A program made the position numbers and the translations under genes. The notes under the pieces were generated by a model that saw only the letters and a program-made list of their open reading frames with translations, ran no database searches and was not told where the DNA came from. 34,271 nt of DNA from Burkholderia sp. S171 (GTDB lineage: Bacteria > Pseudomonadota > Gammaproteobacteria > Burkholderiales > Burkholderiaceae): assembly GCF_009766085.1 (NCBI RefSeq), contig NZ_LMUF01000018.1:1-34271 (forward strand), read 5' to 3'. Shown one piece after another: positions 1 through 7,840 of the stretch. Numbering within the stretch: position 1 is the first letter of the stretch; each line of letters starts with the position of its first letter.

Positions 1-99
1 GAGCGCTGAACCAAGCAGCCCGTATAAAAGATTCGTCTCGCGAAAATTGCGATAGAACAGCCAGCCAAGCACACCTATACCCAATGCGATGGCCACCAC
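1..99 (-). CDS. Partial membrane protein fragment running off the left edge
   Basis: On the minus strand an open frame runs from about position 120 to the left edge. It reads a hydrophobic stretch (VVAIALGIGVLGWLFY) followed by a charged loop (RNFRETN) and another hydrophobic start, which is the pattern of an integral membrane protein. No ATG is present; the first plausible start is a GTG at 99, and the frame is closed by a stop just upstream of 120. It may be the true 5' end of a gene that lies outside the window or a decayed piece of one. The family is not recognised. Confidence is low because only about 33 codons are visible. Confidence 0.3.
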   Translation of the reverse strand, partial: MVAIALGIGVLGWLFYRNFRETNLLYGLLGSAL

Positions 100-237
100 G
101 CATCGGTGACCACGTAACTCTATGTTCGGATCGCTAAACGTTCAGCCAACCTCGCGAAATTCCGCAGCCCACCTATCAACCAAACAGGACGACTTTACGT
201 CAATTTTTTCTAAAGCATTGATTTTCAAATAAACTAT

Positions 238-399
238 TTGCCGCCCTACAGTCCCGAGCTGAACCTGATTGAAATCGTCTGGAAGCACGCCAAGTATCAC
301 TGGCGACGTTTCATCACCTGGACGAAGGAAACCATCGATGCTGAAATCGCGAAGCTGCTCGCCGGCTATGGCTCAGAATTTGAAATCCGTTTCGCCTGA
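238..399 (+). pseudogene. IS630-family transposase C-terminal remnant
   Basis: The frame starting at 238 reads LPPYSPELNLIEIVWKHAKY and ends FEIRFA-stop. The LPPYSPELNxIE block is the hallmark around the last catalytic acidic residue (DDE) of IS630/Tc1-like transposases, and the spacing to the C terminus is normal. Only about 53 codons remain; the first two catalytic aspartates and the N-terminal helix-turn-helix are absent, and the frame has no start. The fragment abuts a truncated LysE-type gene directly at its stop codon, so the insertion or a later deletion destroyed both. It cannot encode an active transposase. Confidence 0.85.
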
Positions 400-400
400 A

Positions 401-685
401 CACTTAAAGGGCACGCTTAGTAGCATTCTCAACCCCAAAGCGCTTCTGTTTTGCTCTGTGTTATTGCCGCAGTTCGTGCTTCCGCAAGCGGGTTCGATGG
501 GGTGGCAAATTGCAGAATTGGGGATAGTGTTAGTCGCACTCGGCGTTATTTTCGATGTGTCATTAGCACTTTGCGCCGTCAGCTTATCAAGATGGCTGCG
601 CAAACATCCTCATGCGCAAGCCTTGCAACGGTGGACATTCTCCGCCGTACTGCTAGCGTTTGCGGTTCGGCTATCGACGGACTAA
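401..685 (+). pseudogene. LysE/RhtB-family exporter, C-terminal remnant
   Basis: From about 401 the frame reads LKGTLSSILNPKALLFCSVLLPQF and continues through two more hydrophobic segments to a stop at 683-685. The sequence NPKALLF...LPQF is the characteristic central motif of LysE/RhtB amino-acid exporters, which normally have about 205 residues and six membrane helices. Here only the last roughly 95 residues survive; the N-terminal half, including the start, is replaced by the IS630 remnant. An in-frame ATG at 269 would produce an out-of-frame read of the transposase fused to this tail, which is unlikely to be a functional protein. Confidence 0.75.
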
Positions 686-972
686 CGGAGTGCCTAAACT
701 TCTTGAAGACATTTAAATTGCGGCCTTTGAAGCAATCTCTGCAAATGGCCGTTACTAATAAACTGACGGTCTGTTTAGGGTCGACTTCTGCCCGACATGG
801 CCCCGATCAATGGCGGCTCACTCCACAAGTTCAACGTCGGACCGGGCCCGGCCAGTTTGAGTCATTCAGGGCGGGGCTCTGACTCGTTAACAATCGAGGC
901 GACTTTCGACGATTGCTTGTTGAAAGCAAACGCACGCACAATACTCGGTCAGACCAGATCGGGAGCGTATGT
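686..972. other. Intergenic stretch without recognised gene
   Basis: Between the LysE remnant and the kinase gene no frame with recognisable protein similarity was seen. Short overlapping frames here are low-complexity and lack ribosome binding sites. The kinase promoter presumably lies in this interval, but no convincing -35/-10 pair was identified. Confidence 0.5.
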
Positions 973-2004
973 ATGGCAGAACTTGGGTTCACACCCTCCA
1001 AGCCACTTCGCGCCGCGTATTCGACAATAGACGGAAACGACCTCCGCGATTTCATCGCGTCGGCATATCCGTTTGACTCACCGTTCGAATGCAGCTTGCT
1101 TAGAAGAGGGTTCAACGATGTCTATCTTCTTCGCTTTGCCGATGGCAGCAGCAAGGTAGCTCGCCTCAGCTCCCGTCGAGCGGGGGGGAAATCAAACGTC
1201 GCTTACGAAACCTCACTGCTTTACCATCTAAAGGCAGCAGGCGGCGATGTGGCGGCGCCGCTTCCTACAAACACGGGCGCGCTCAGTATCGAAGTCGATG
1301 CAGCGGAAGGCCACCGTTCACTCGTCGTGTTCGAGTTCTTGGCAGGCGATCCTCCCGGTACTGACCTTCAGCACACGAAAACGATGGCTGCCAGCCTCGC
1401 TACTCTGCATCGTTTAGCGCGAAGTTATAGCGGGCCGGCAAGTCATTACGTCCTAGATCTTCAACATCTAGTTAGTCGGCCTTTACAACGGCTTTTGCAT
1501 CACGCATCGATGGACGAGGTTCTTTCCGAACGCCTAAGGGACATAGCCTCGAATCTAATCGTAAAGATCGAAGCAACGACGCAACTGACAATGGTCTTCT
1601 GCCACGGTGACTGCCATGGCGGAAACACGTTCATGACAAGCTCTTCGGACGGTCGCCGCGTTGGTTCGTTTTTCGACTTCGATGACGGAGGCCCCGGTTA
1701 CCTTGCATACGATCTCGCGGTTTATCTCTGGGCTATGTTGTTGAACAGCAAGGACTTGGAGCAAAGCTCAGAGCAGAGTGAACGATGGAAGAGCTTCGTC
1801 GATGGCTATCGCGAGGTGTCGCCACTGTCTCCGAGTGATTGTTCGGCGATAGCGCTATTTGTATCCGCGCGGCATTTTTGGTTTTTGGGCGAGTATGCGA
1901 GCCGCAGCGACGAATGGGGTTCCGCAGTGCTTCCGCCAAAATGGCTGCAAAAACAGGCGGACAAGCTCGAGCAGTGGAGCGCACTCGAAACCCCTTTGTG
2001 CTGA
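973..2004 (+). CDS. APH/choline-kinase-fold phosphotransferase (RdoA/SrkA-like)
   Basis: A 343-residue protein of the APH phosphotransferase family. The catalytic loop HGDCHGGNTF and the metal-binding segment FFDFDDGGPG are intact, so an ATP-dependent kinase is likely. HGDCHGGN followed by a D-x-DD segment resembles the stress-response protein kinase SrkA/RdoA more than classical aminoglycoside kinases, so antibiotic resistance should not be assumed. The frame is open back to 913, but the ATG at 973 is preferred because GGGAG at 961-965 sits at proper ribosome-binding distance. The product appears cytoplasmic, with no signal or membrane segment. It stands alone, between the IS/LysE debris and a convergent acyltransferase. 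The substrate is unknown. Confidence 0.8.
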   Translation: MAELGFTPSKPLRAAYSTIDGNDLRDFIASAYPFDSPFECSLLRRGFNDVYLLRFADGSSKVARLSSRRAGGKSNVAYETSLLYHLKAAGGDVAAPLPTNTGALSIEVDAAEGHRSLVVFEFLAGDPPGTDLQHTKTMAASLATLHRLARSYSGPASHYVLDLQHLVSRPLQRLLHHASMDEVLSERLRDIASNLIVKIEATTQLTMVFCHGDCHGGNTFMTSSSDGRRVGSFFDFDDGGPGYLAYDLAVYLWAMLLNSKDLEQSSEQSERWKSFVDGYREVSPLSPSDCSAIALFVSARHFWFLGEYASRSDEWGSAVLPPKWLQKQADKLEQWSALETPLC

Positions 2005-2177
2005 AATCTACACTTGAATGCCCTGCGCTCAACGGCCAATACCGGGCTTTTCGAACGACGTTCAGGGTCGGATAGCGCCGAGCGCCGTCAGGAAGGGTCC
2101 GGCCACATTCGGCCATTCGCGGTTGATGTCTAGATCGCTGACACCCGATGCAACTGATGGGAACCCGCGTCGTGGTG

Positions 2178-3317
2178 TCAAAGGCGAGCGCCGTCCGGAA
2201 CTCGCGCCGAGGCGCGAAGCCACTTCCGCTTAACGAAGCGATCGAGCGGCGTCGCATAGCCTCGCGCGATCAGTGTGCTCACAGCAGCCGACAGCACCAG
2301 AAAAACGCCGAGTAACAGCAGTTTCTCATTACCGTGCGTCGCCGATGGTGGATACAGCGTGCGAAGCCCGCCGAGCACAACGAGATGGAACAGATAAAGC
2401 TCGTAGCTGAGTTTGCCACTCCAGCGTAGCGGCGCCAGCAGGCGAGCGCTTCCGGGAGCACTGCTGGCATGCGCGTTGATCAGCAGCACGGCCGTGCCGA
2501 GTGCGATGCCGGTCACGCCGAAGACGTGGCTTTGCGCGATGGGCCACGCAAGATAAAGAACTGTCATTCCGGTGACCGTCAGCCATTGCGTGGTGCGCAT
2601 CGCGACTGCGCGCCACAAAGGCCGGTCGGCCAGCAGCGCTGTACAGCAGCCGATCGCGATTCCGTCGAAGCACGCGAAGTACGCGTAGAGAAAGCCGCCT
2701 TCGTCGCTAGAATGTGTCGCCCGATATAACGGGCCAATCGCGACGACGAACGCCCAGAACGCGAGCAGTCGCCCATCGCGGCGCAGCGCGATGCAAAGCA
2801 GTGGAAACGACAGGTAGAACACCTCTTCGACCGACAGCGACCACAGCACGCCGAGCGCGTAGTTGACCCAGCCGTATGAGCCGATCAGCACGTTCATCCA
2901 AAAAGTCAACGACGCGAAATTGACGAGCCAGAACGACACAGGCACGCCAAGCGGCGCATGATTGCTGAATATCGGCACGCTGGCCGCCGCAAGCCCGTTG
3001 ACGAGGACGAGCAACAGGAGCAGGCACGGCATAATGCGCGCGATGCGCGACACATAAAAAGTTCGCGCATCGATTGCACCGAGATAGCCCGATCGGCGCC
3101 GTGCGTTTGACGTGATCAGGTAGCCCGAGATGACGAAGAACATCGTGACGCCATAGTTGCCGTTCCGGACGACGGCATGCATGGCGTCCCAGCCGAATGC
3201 GTGCGCGACGGCCGTATCGCGCAGTACGTACGCTATGTTGAAGTGATGCAGCAAAACGAGCAGGATCGACACGCCGCGCAGCGTGTCGATCCGCAGATTG
3301 CGGGGGCCCGGGCTCAC
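2178..3317 (-). CDS. Acyltransferase 3 family membrane protein (OafA/YrhL-like)
   Basis: A 379-residue polytopic membrane protein with about ten hydrophobic segments. The N-terminal block RIDTLRGVSILLVLLHHF carries the conserved R and H of acyltransferase-3 enzymes, which transfer acetyl or other acyl groups to O-antigen, exopolysaccharide or other envelope glycans. The block VISGYLIT (about residues 62-69) is also typical. Start is a GTG at 3317; no ATG lies nearby upstream in frame. It is divergent from the small secreted protein at 3503 and convergent with the kinase. There is no glycan biosynthesis cluster around it, so the acceptor cannot be named. A second member of the family lies at 8429-9580. 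Confidence 0.85.
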   Translation of the reverse strand: MSPGPRNLRIDTLRGVSILLVLLHHFNIAYVLRDTAVAHAFGWDAMHAVVRNGNYGVTMFFVISGYLITSNARRRSGYLGAIDARTFYVSRIARIMPCLLLLLVLVNGLAAASVPIFSNHAPLGVPVSFWLVNFASLTFWMNVLIGSYGWVNYALGVLWSLSVEEVFYLSFPLLCIALRRDGRLLAFWAFVVAIGPLYRATHSSDEGGFLYAYFACFDGIAIGCCTALLADRPLWRAVAMRTTQWLTVTGMTVLYLAWPIAQSHVFGVTGIALGTAVLLINAHASSAPGSARLLAPLRWSGKLSYELYLFHLVVLGGLRTLYPPSATHGNEKLLLLGVFLVLSAAVSTLIARGYATPLDRFVKRKWLRASARVPDGARL

Positions 3318-3502
3318 GGTCTCTGTCCCGGCGTCGCGTCTGCGGACGTGGGTAGCGCCTGCAGAAACGCGTCACGCCAGCGGATAGTTGCCTCAGCAGA
3401 CCCAACCGTATCGTGGGTCCGGGTGCGACCACACAGGGATGCTCGACGGGACTGTCTACATCGTCGACAATTGATTTTCATTTCGCAGACGATATCGCAC
3501 CC

Positions 3503-3889
3503 ATGTTGAGAATAAAAGTATTTGTCGCGGCTCTATGCACAGTTCTGTTCGTGGGCAGCGCAGCTTCGGAACAGCCACAGAGGCCACCAGGACCGGTAAT
3601 GATGGTCCATTTCGATTACTACCCCAAGGACCGGGCGCGAATTCGGGTTTTGGAACAGCGGCTGGAAAGTGCGATAAAACGTGCGGGTGTTGGCGAACTC
3701 GGTGAGACGGAGTTTCACATCGACGGTAATGACGGGTATTTGTATATGTACGGTCCCGATCCCGATCGACTGTATATGGTGGCGGGACCAATCCTGAAAT
3801 CGTCCAAACTGATGGCCGATGCCGAGGTGACGAAGCACTATGGAACCCGCGCCGAAACGTTTGTAATACACCGAGATGGCGTCCGGTAA
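3503..3889 (+). CDS. Small secreted protein of unknown function
   Basis: A 128-residue protein that begins with a basic residue and a hydrophobic stretch (LRIKVFVAALCTVLFVGSAAS), a standard Sec signal peptide with likely cleavage after the SAA/S region. The mature part is hydrophilic and contains DYYPKDRARIRVLEQRLESA and the block IDGNDGYLYMYGPDPDRLY, suggesting a small alpha/beta domain. No catalytic motif is seen and the family is not recognised. The ATG at 3503 is chosen because it places the signal peptide at the N terminus; the frame is open further upstream to 3413 without a sensible start. It precedes the beta-lactamase by about 200 bp on the same strand and could share regulation, though this is unproven. 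Confidence 0.65.
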   Translation: MLRIKVFVAALCTVLFVGSAASEQPQRPPGPVMMVHFDYYPKDRARIRVLEQRLESAIKRAGVGELGETEFHIDGNDGYLYMYGPDPDRLYMVAGPILKSSKLMADAEVTKHYGTRAETFVIHRDGVR

Positions 3890-4088
3890 CGCTTCGCCTT
3901 TCGAGCGGTCAACGGGAATCACATATCGAATCTCCTAGCTGGCCTACCACACACCGATCAATCATGACGGTTCGCTAACGGAACGTTGTCGAGCCATCGT
4001 GGGGCGAATTGCGCCGGTCGCCGTCGGCCCTAGCTCTAATGAGGCGAGAGATAACTCGTCTACCTATGTCAACCAGAAAAGAGACGTG

Positions 4089-4910
4089 ATGAAACATCGA
4101 ATGCTTCTGGTCGCTGCGATTGCAAGCCTTGCCACTTCGGTCAATGCGCACACAATATGCACAGTCGTCACCGATCCGGGCAGCGGCAAAATACTGGTGG
4201 AACAGGGGAACTGTTCTATACGCACGACGCCAGCATCAACCTTCAAGATTGCTATCAGCCTGATGGGATACGATTCAGGGTTTCTGAAAGACACCCACAC
4301 CCCGACACTTCAGTTTCAGAAAGGTTACCCAGATTGGGGCGGCGTAGCATGGAAGCAACCAACCGATCCGACTAGCTGGATCAAATATTCGGTAGTCTGG
4401 TTCTCTCAGCAGGTAACGAAATCGCTAGGCATGGATCGCTTTGCAGGCTATGCGAAGAAATTTGATTTTGGTAACGCGGACGTGGCAGGCGACAGGCGTC
4501 ACCCCGACGGATTGACTCATGCATGGATCGACTCATCGCTTCAAATTAGTCCGCTGGAGCAGGTAGCCTTTCTGACCAAATTAGTGAATCACAAGTTGCC
4601 TGCAAGCGAGCATGCCTTCGCGATGACCGAGCAGATAACGGAGGTCACTCAGCTTTCCGACGGGTGGGACGTCCATGGAAAAACCGGCACCGGGTTCCCC
4701 GCCAACGCTGACGGGTCAGACGACAGGACGCGCGGCTGGGGATGGTTCGTTGGATGGGCGCGGCGTGACGGTAAGACTCTTGTGTTCGCGAGACTGATAC
4801 AGGACGATGGTACGGGACCGCAGAAAACGCCCGTCGGATTGCGGGCTCGCGACGCGTTTCTGTCCGAATTTCACAGCCAGATCGCGTCTCTTGCGTCCTC
4901 AAAAAGCTGA
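4089..4910 (+). CDS. Class D beta-lactamase (OXA family)
   Basis: A 273-residue periplasmic serine beta-lactamase with a signal peptide ending near SVNA (residue 20). The class D motifs are all present: active-site STFK (about 50-53, with the lysine normally carbamylated), SVV (101-103), FGN in place of YGN (127-129), the LTHAWIDSSLQISP segment carrying the conserved tryptophan, KTG (198-200), and the WGWFVGW block. It should hydrolyse penicillins including oxacillin. ATG 4089 is preferred to upstream codons because it starts the signal peptide and follows an AGAG-rich stretch. The family resembles chromosomal OXA enzymes of Burkholderia and Ralstonia. No integron, resistance cassette or partner regulator is visible beside it. 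The resistance spectrum cannot be read from sequence. Confidence 0.92.
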   Translation: MKHRMLLVAAIASLATSVNAHTICTVVTDPGSGKILVEQGNCSIRTTPASTFKIAISLMGYDSGFLKDTHTPTLQFQKGYPDWGGVAWKQPTDPTSWIKYSVVWFSQQVTKSLGMDRFAGYAKKFDFGNADVAGDRRHPDGLTHAWIDSSLQISPLEQVAFLTKLVNHKLPASEHAFAMTEQITEVTQLSDGWDVHGKTGTGFPANADGSDDRTRGWGWFVGWARRDGKTLVFARLIQDDGTGPQKTPVGLRARDAFLSEFHSQIASLASSKS

Positions 4911-5239
4911 AATCGTCCGTGCGACGAGCATCCGCTTCATGTGGCAACGCACGTCGATCTCATTAGGCGCAGAGACGTTCGAACCTGCCACCTAGATGAA
5001 CCTCGCTGCCAGTTGCGATGCCTTCGACTGATGGCCGTTACTCGGTCCACGTCTGGTCGGGCGCCTCAGTTAATTTGAATGTCCGCTTCGCGGAAAGTTG
5101 ACCGTCCCTTGTGGGTCGGGAGCACGCATTCGCTGACAGTGAGACCTGACATTCGCCGCCATCGGTGCAGGAACGGCAGGAAAGCGACCTATATCCCCCT
5201 CTCCGACGTCGCCACCCCAATGTCACCAAAAACCGATGC
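4911..5239. other. Intergenic region between OXA and tail-tube genes
   Basis: About 330 bp without a supported gene between the convergent beta-lactamase and tube genes. A 12-bp string, GCATTCGCTGAC, at 5126-5137 recurs exactly at 7628-7639, on the other side of the sheath/tube pair. No terminator hairpin with a T tract was recognised. Confidence 0.5.
5126..5137 (+). repeat. 12-bp direct repeat, left copy
   Basis: GCATTCGCTGAC occurs here and at 7628-7639, flanking the sheath/tube pair. It could be part of a dispersed intergenic element; twelve bases alone are weak evidence of a recombination site. Confidence 0.35.
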
Positions 5240-5695
5240 TCAGCCGGTCTTGATCGTCATGCCTTCGTGCGCAATCTCAAGGGTTTCAACCGCCGCTTCG
5301 TTCCCATCTGATTTCAGATCGACGCCCGTGATTTTAGTCGGCCACGCGTTCAGCAGCGTCCACACCATGCTGGCGTTGCCTTTTTCGTCGAGCAACCTGA
5401 TCACCACCGGCACCTGCTTGATGGTGTTCATTTCGATTTGCGAATACCAGTCCCAGAACTTTTCATCCTGGACGAAAACGCCCTTCTTCAACGTAACATT
5501 CCCCACCTTCCTGATTCCCGGCATCTTCGCGGTCGAAAACTGTTTGCTGTCGTCAGCACGATATTCGATGACCTGCGTCTCGGCGTCGAGTCCCGATACT
5601 TCCTGAAACGTCAGGTTCTGCTGGTCGCCGATATCCACCGAAAAGTAGAATTGGGGTAACGGCCCGATGCTCTGGTCTTGTGTTTCGCCCGCCAT
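5240..5695 (-). CDS. Contractile injection system inner tube protein (T4 gp19 / Afp1-Pvc1 type)
   Basis: A 151-residue protein of the phage tail region / gp19-like tube family found in extracellular contractile injection systems. The N-terminal PQFYFSVDIGDQ, then FQEVSGLDAETQVIEYR, the middle NVTLKKGVF and DWYSQI, and the C-terminal region PTKITGVDLKSDGNEAAVETLEIAHEG are the usual conserved blocks of these tube subunits, and the length is normal. Hexamers of such proteins stack into the inner tube that a contracting sheath drives outward. It lies 25 bp downstream of the sheath gene and is almost certainly cotranscribed. No baseplate, spike, LysM, cap or AAA-ATPase gene accompanies it here. 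Confidence 0.88.
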   Translation of the reverse strand: MAGETQDQSIGPLPQFYFSVDIGDQQNLTFQEVSGLDAETQVIEYRADDSKQFSTAKMPGIRKVGNVTLKKGVFVQDEKFWDWYSQIEMNTIKQVPVVIRLLDEKGNASMVWTLLNAWPTKITGVDLKSDGNEAAVETLEIAHEGMTIKTG

Positions 5696-5720
5696 AGTCA
5701 GTTATCCTTGTCAGTTTTAA

Positions 5721-7352
5721 TCAGGAAGTCTGCATCTGTTGCTGGAACGTCAGTTCGATGAATTCAGCCGGGTGGGAAAGTGCCACCTTGATCGCCACTC
5801 GCATATAACCATCGAGAATGTCCTGGGCGGTCATTGTTGTACCGAGCCCAACGCTTATGCTGTATGCGTCCTGCGGTTTCGATCCTATCAAAGCGCCTTC
5901 ACGCCACTGGTTGAGAAGGAAATTCGAAATCATGTTTTCGACCGAGACCCAGGTGGTCGACACGTTGGGCGCGAATACGTACGTCATCACGGCAGCCTTG
6001 ATCGACTGCTCCAGCATGATCATCGTCCGGCGCACGTTAATGTAGCGCGAGTCGTCGCTGTTGCCGTCTAGCGTACGTGCGCCCCATATGACAAGGCCGC
6101 GACCCGGAATGGTGCGGATCGCATTCACCGCACGCCCGTCCTGCGGTACGTTCAGGTCTTCCTGATCTTCCGCGGAAATCTCCACTGCTGGTGTCACTGC
6201 CTGGTTGATGCTGGTATTAGCGGGCGCTACGAACACGCCTTGAGTGCTGTCCACTCGCGCGTACACGCCGGCGATCGCGCCACATGGCGGCAACACGTTC
6301 GCGCGTTTAAGCATGTCGGCGCAAATGCGTTGGTAGACGGGACTCAGGCCGCGCAATTGATCGTGAATGCGGGTGACGGCCGCTGCGGCATTGATCGCGT
6401 TGGCTTGCATGTTGCCCTTGTCGTCTGGCAATGGATTGCCGTCGCTATCGGTCAGCGGTTTGCCGGTGGCATCGTTGACCTGCAAGGACAGCGCGGCGTA
6501 TAACTCCCGCATCATCTTCAGTTGCGACGCACTTGGCGGCGGGTTCAGCGTGGCTAATTCTTCATTCAGCGCCTGACGCAGCGCGACCAGCGAATCGCTG
6601 TTCAGATTGGCGTAGGTCACCTTGCCGCTATCGACGACGTCGAAGTTCAGCCACGGATAGTACGCGGCGCCGTAATTCAGGAAGTCCGTGCCGATCAGAT
6701 TCCGCAAGCCCGTCTTGGTGCCCGAGATCACATCGGTGTCCGATGCATGCGTGCGCGACTGGTCGCCGTTGAAAATGTCGATCAACGCCATGCGGCTTTG
6801 CATATACCCGCAATGGGCCAACGCCGCGGTCCAGAACCCATAGCAAGACGATGCGCTGTCGAGCAGCACCGTGTCGGGCGCTACCAGCAGCGTGACGTCG
6901 AGTACTTTCTCCAATGCATCGAATGGCGACACGATGGCTGGATTAACCGGGTCCGGTGCGGGCATGAAATCGGCGGCCCTCTTGCCGTTCAGGATCGCGT
7001 CGGCATAGTTGCCGATGGAAATCACATATGCCGGGCCACCGCCGTTGGCGAAATACAGGGCAACCGCATAGTACAGAAAGAAGCGGCCGGCCGGATCCTG
7101 CGCAACGATGTATTGCGTCTTGTCCACGCTTTGTGCCAGCGTGAAGGCTGCTTGGCACGGGCCGCCGAAAATCCTCACGTAGTCGGCCAGCGACCCGATG
7201 TAGGTGGGTACATAGTGTTTGGATTCGCTGCCGCCGCGCGCCGTTTCGGTGTAGCCGATAAATGCTGGAACTGCGGTAGGAACCTCTACCACGGCATTCG
7301 GGAACGCGTTCTCTTCGACGATATATACGCCAGGTGTTTTGACTTGCGGCAT
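5721..7352 (-). CDS. Contractile tail sheath protein (eCIS Afp2/Pvc2-like)
   Basis: A 543-residue phage-type tail sheath protein. The N terminus PQVKTPGVYIVEENAFPNAV, followed by VVEVPTAVPAFIGYTE, matches the start of sheath proteins of Photorhabdus virulence cassette/antifeeding-prophage type injection systems. The C-terminal part FLLNQWREGALIG, the LGTTMTAQDILDGYM block and AIKVALSHPAEFIELTF is the conserved sheath C-terminal domain used for handshake interactions between subunits. The region around residues 255-320 is a variable insertion. The gene is complete and starts at an ATG at 7352. Its only partner in the window is the tube gene immediately downstream; the usual baseplate, cap and AAA-ATPase genes are absent for at least several kb on both sides. 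Confidence 0.9.
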   Translation of the reverse strand: MPQVKTPGVYIVEENAFPNAVVEVPTAVPAFIGYTETARGGSESKHYVPTYIGSLADYVRIFGGPCQAAFTLAQSVDKTQYIVAQDPAGRFFLYYAVALYFANGGGPAYVISIGNYADAILNGKRAADFMPAPDPVNPAIVSPFDALEKVLDVTLLVAPDTVLLDSASSCYGFWTAALAHCGYMQSRMALIDIFNGDQSRTHASDTDVISGTKTGLRNLIGTDFLNYGAAYYPWLNFDVVDSGKVTYANLNSDSLVALRQALNEELATLNPPPSASQLKMMRELYAALSLQVNDATGKPLTDSDGNPLPDDKGNMQANAINAAAAVTRIHDQLRGLSPVYQRICADMLKRANVLPPCGAIAGVYARVDSTQGVFVAPANTSINQAVTPAVEISAEDQEDLNVPQDGRAVNAIRTIPGRGLVIWGARTLDGNSDDSRYINVRRTMIMLEQSIKAAVMTYVFAPNVSTTWVSVENMISNFLLNQWREGALIGSKPQDAYSISVGLGTTMTAQDILDGYMRVAIKVALSHPAEFIELTFQQQMQTS

Positions 7353-7627
7353 GCTTCCTCAGGTTCAGATTGCCCGATCGCCGATGCGGCGCTTCGTGTT
7401 CTGCGGCTTCCGTAAGCGGGCCGAAGGGGGCAGCAAAACTTCCACGCGGGCTACGGCAACCGGTGCGATGATTCGCAGAAAATCACCCTATCATCCGTGA
7501 CGCCGCTCGCGTGACGACAGATCGATTTTGCGCTGCCGGGTCAGCAGCACCGCCATCCATTTTGACAAGAGCGGGTCGCATGCTGCGGGCCCGTTAATGT
7601 TCCGATCGAGCGAAGCTCGTCGAGAGC

Positions 7628-7639
7628 AGCATTCGCTGA
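7628..7639 (+). repeat. 12-bp direct repeat, right copy
   Basis: Exact match to 5126-5137, GCATTCGCTGAC, located just before the integrase remnant. Confidence 0.35.
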
Positions 7640-7651
7640 CGGACCACAATC

Positions 7652-7676
7652 GAACTCCCATTATCCCTGTGGGAGT
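7652..7676 (+). repeat. Hairpin upstream of integrase remnant
   Basis: AACTCCCA (7652-7659) and TGGGAGTT (7669-7676) form a perfect 8-bp inverted repeat with a 9-nt loop, 5 bp before the ATG of the degenerate integrase. It may sequester the ribosome binding site (GGGAG lies in the right arm) and so act in translational control, or be a recombinase-related site. Confidence 0.5.
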
Positions 7677-7681
7677 TTGTC

Positions 7682-7840
7682 ATGCAAACCGAACAAACCC
7701 GTGGAGAGGGGAACAACGGCAAGCTGGTCGACCAGAAGCCACCGCTGAAACTCGAAGATGTCTGGGCTATCCGGATTGATCTCCAGAACGCTCATGCTGT
7801 TCGTGATTTTTCGCCCTGTTCAAACTTGCAATCGACACTC
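7682..7840 (+). pseudogene. Tyrosine-integrase N-terminal remnant, frameshifted
   Basis: Starting at ATG 7682 the frame reads MQTEQTRGEGNNGKLV and then PPLKLEDVWAIRI...LQNAHAVRD, which I recognise as the N terminus of a tyrosine-type phage integrase common in Burkholderiaceae. Near 7807-7811 a run of five T residues shifts the frame: reading on in the frame of 7810 restores FALFKLAIDTPER, close to the expected continuation (LALFNLAID). After about 7840 similarity is lost, so the catalytic domain with its R-H-R-Y residues has been deleted. This is a dead gene marking a former mobile element. Confidence 0.65.

Noticed and set aside
269..685. A single 138-residue protein starting at ATG 269
   Set aside because: Its first 44 codons are an out-of-frame reading of the IS630 transposase tail and only the rest is LysE-like. 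It is a chimera of two remnants, not a native gene.
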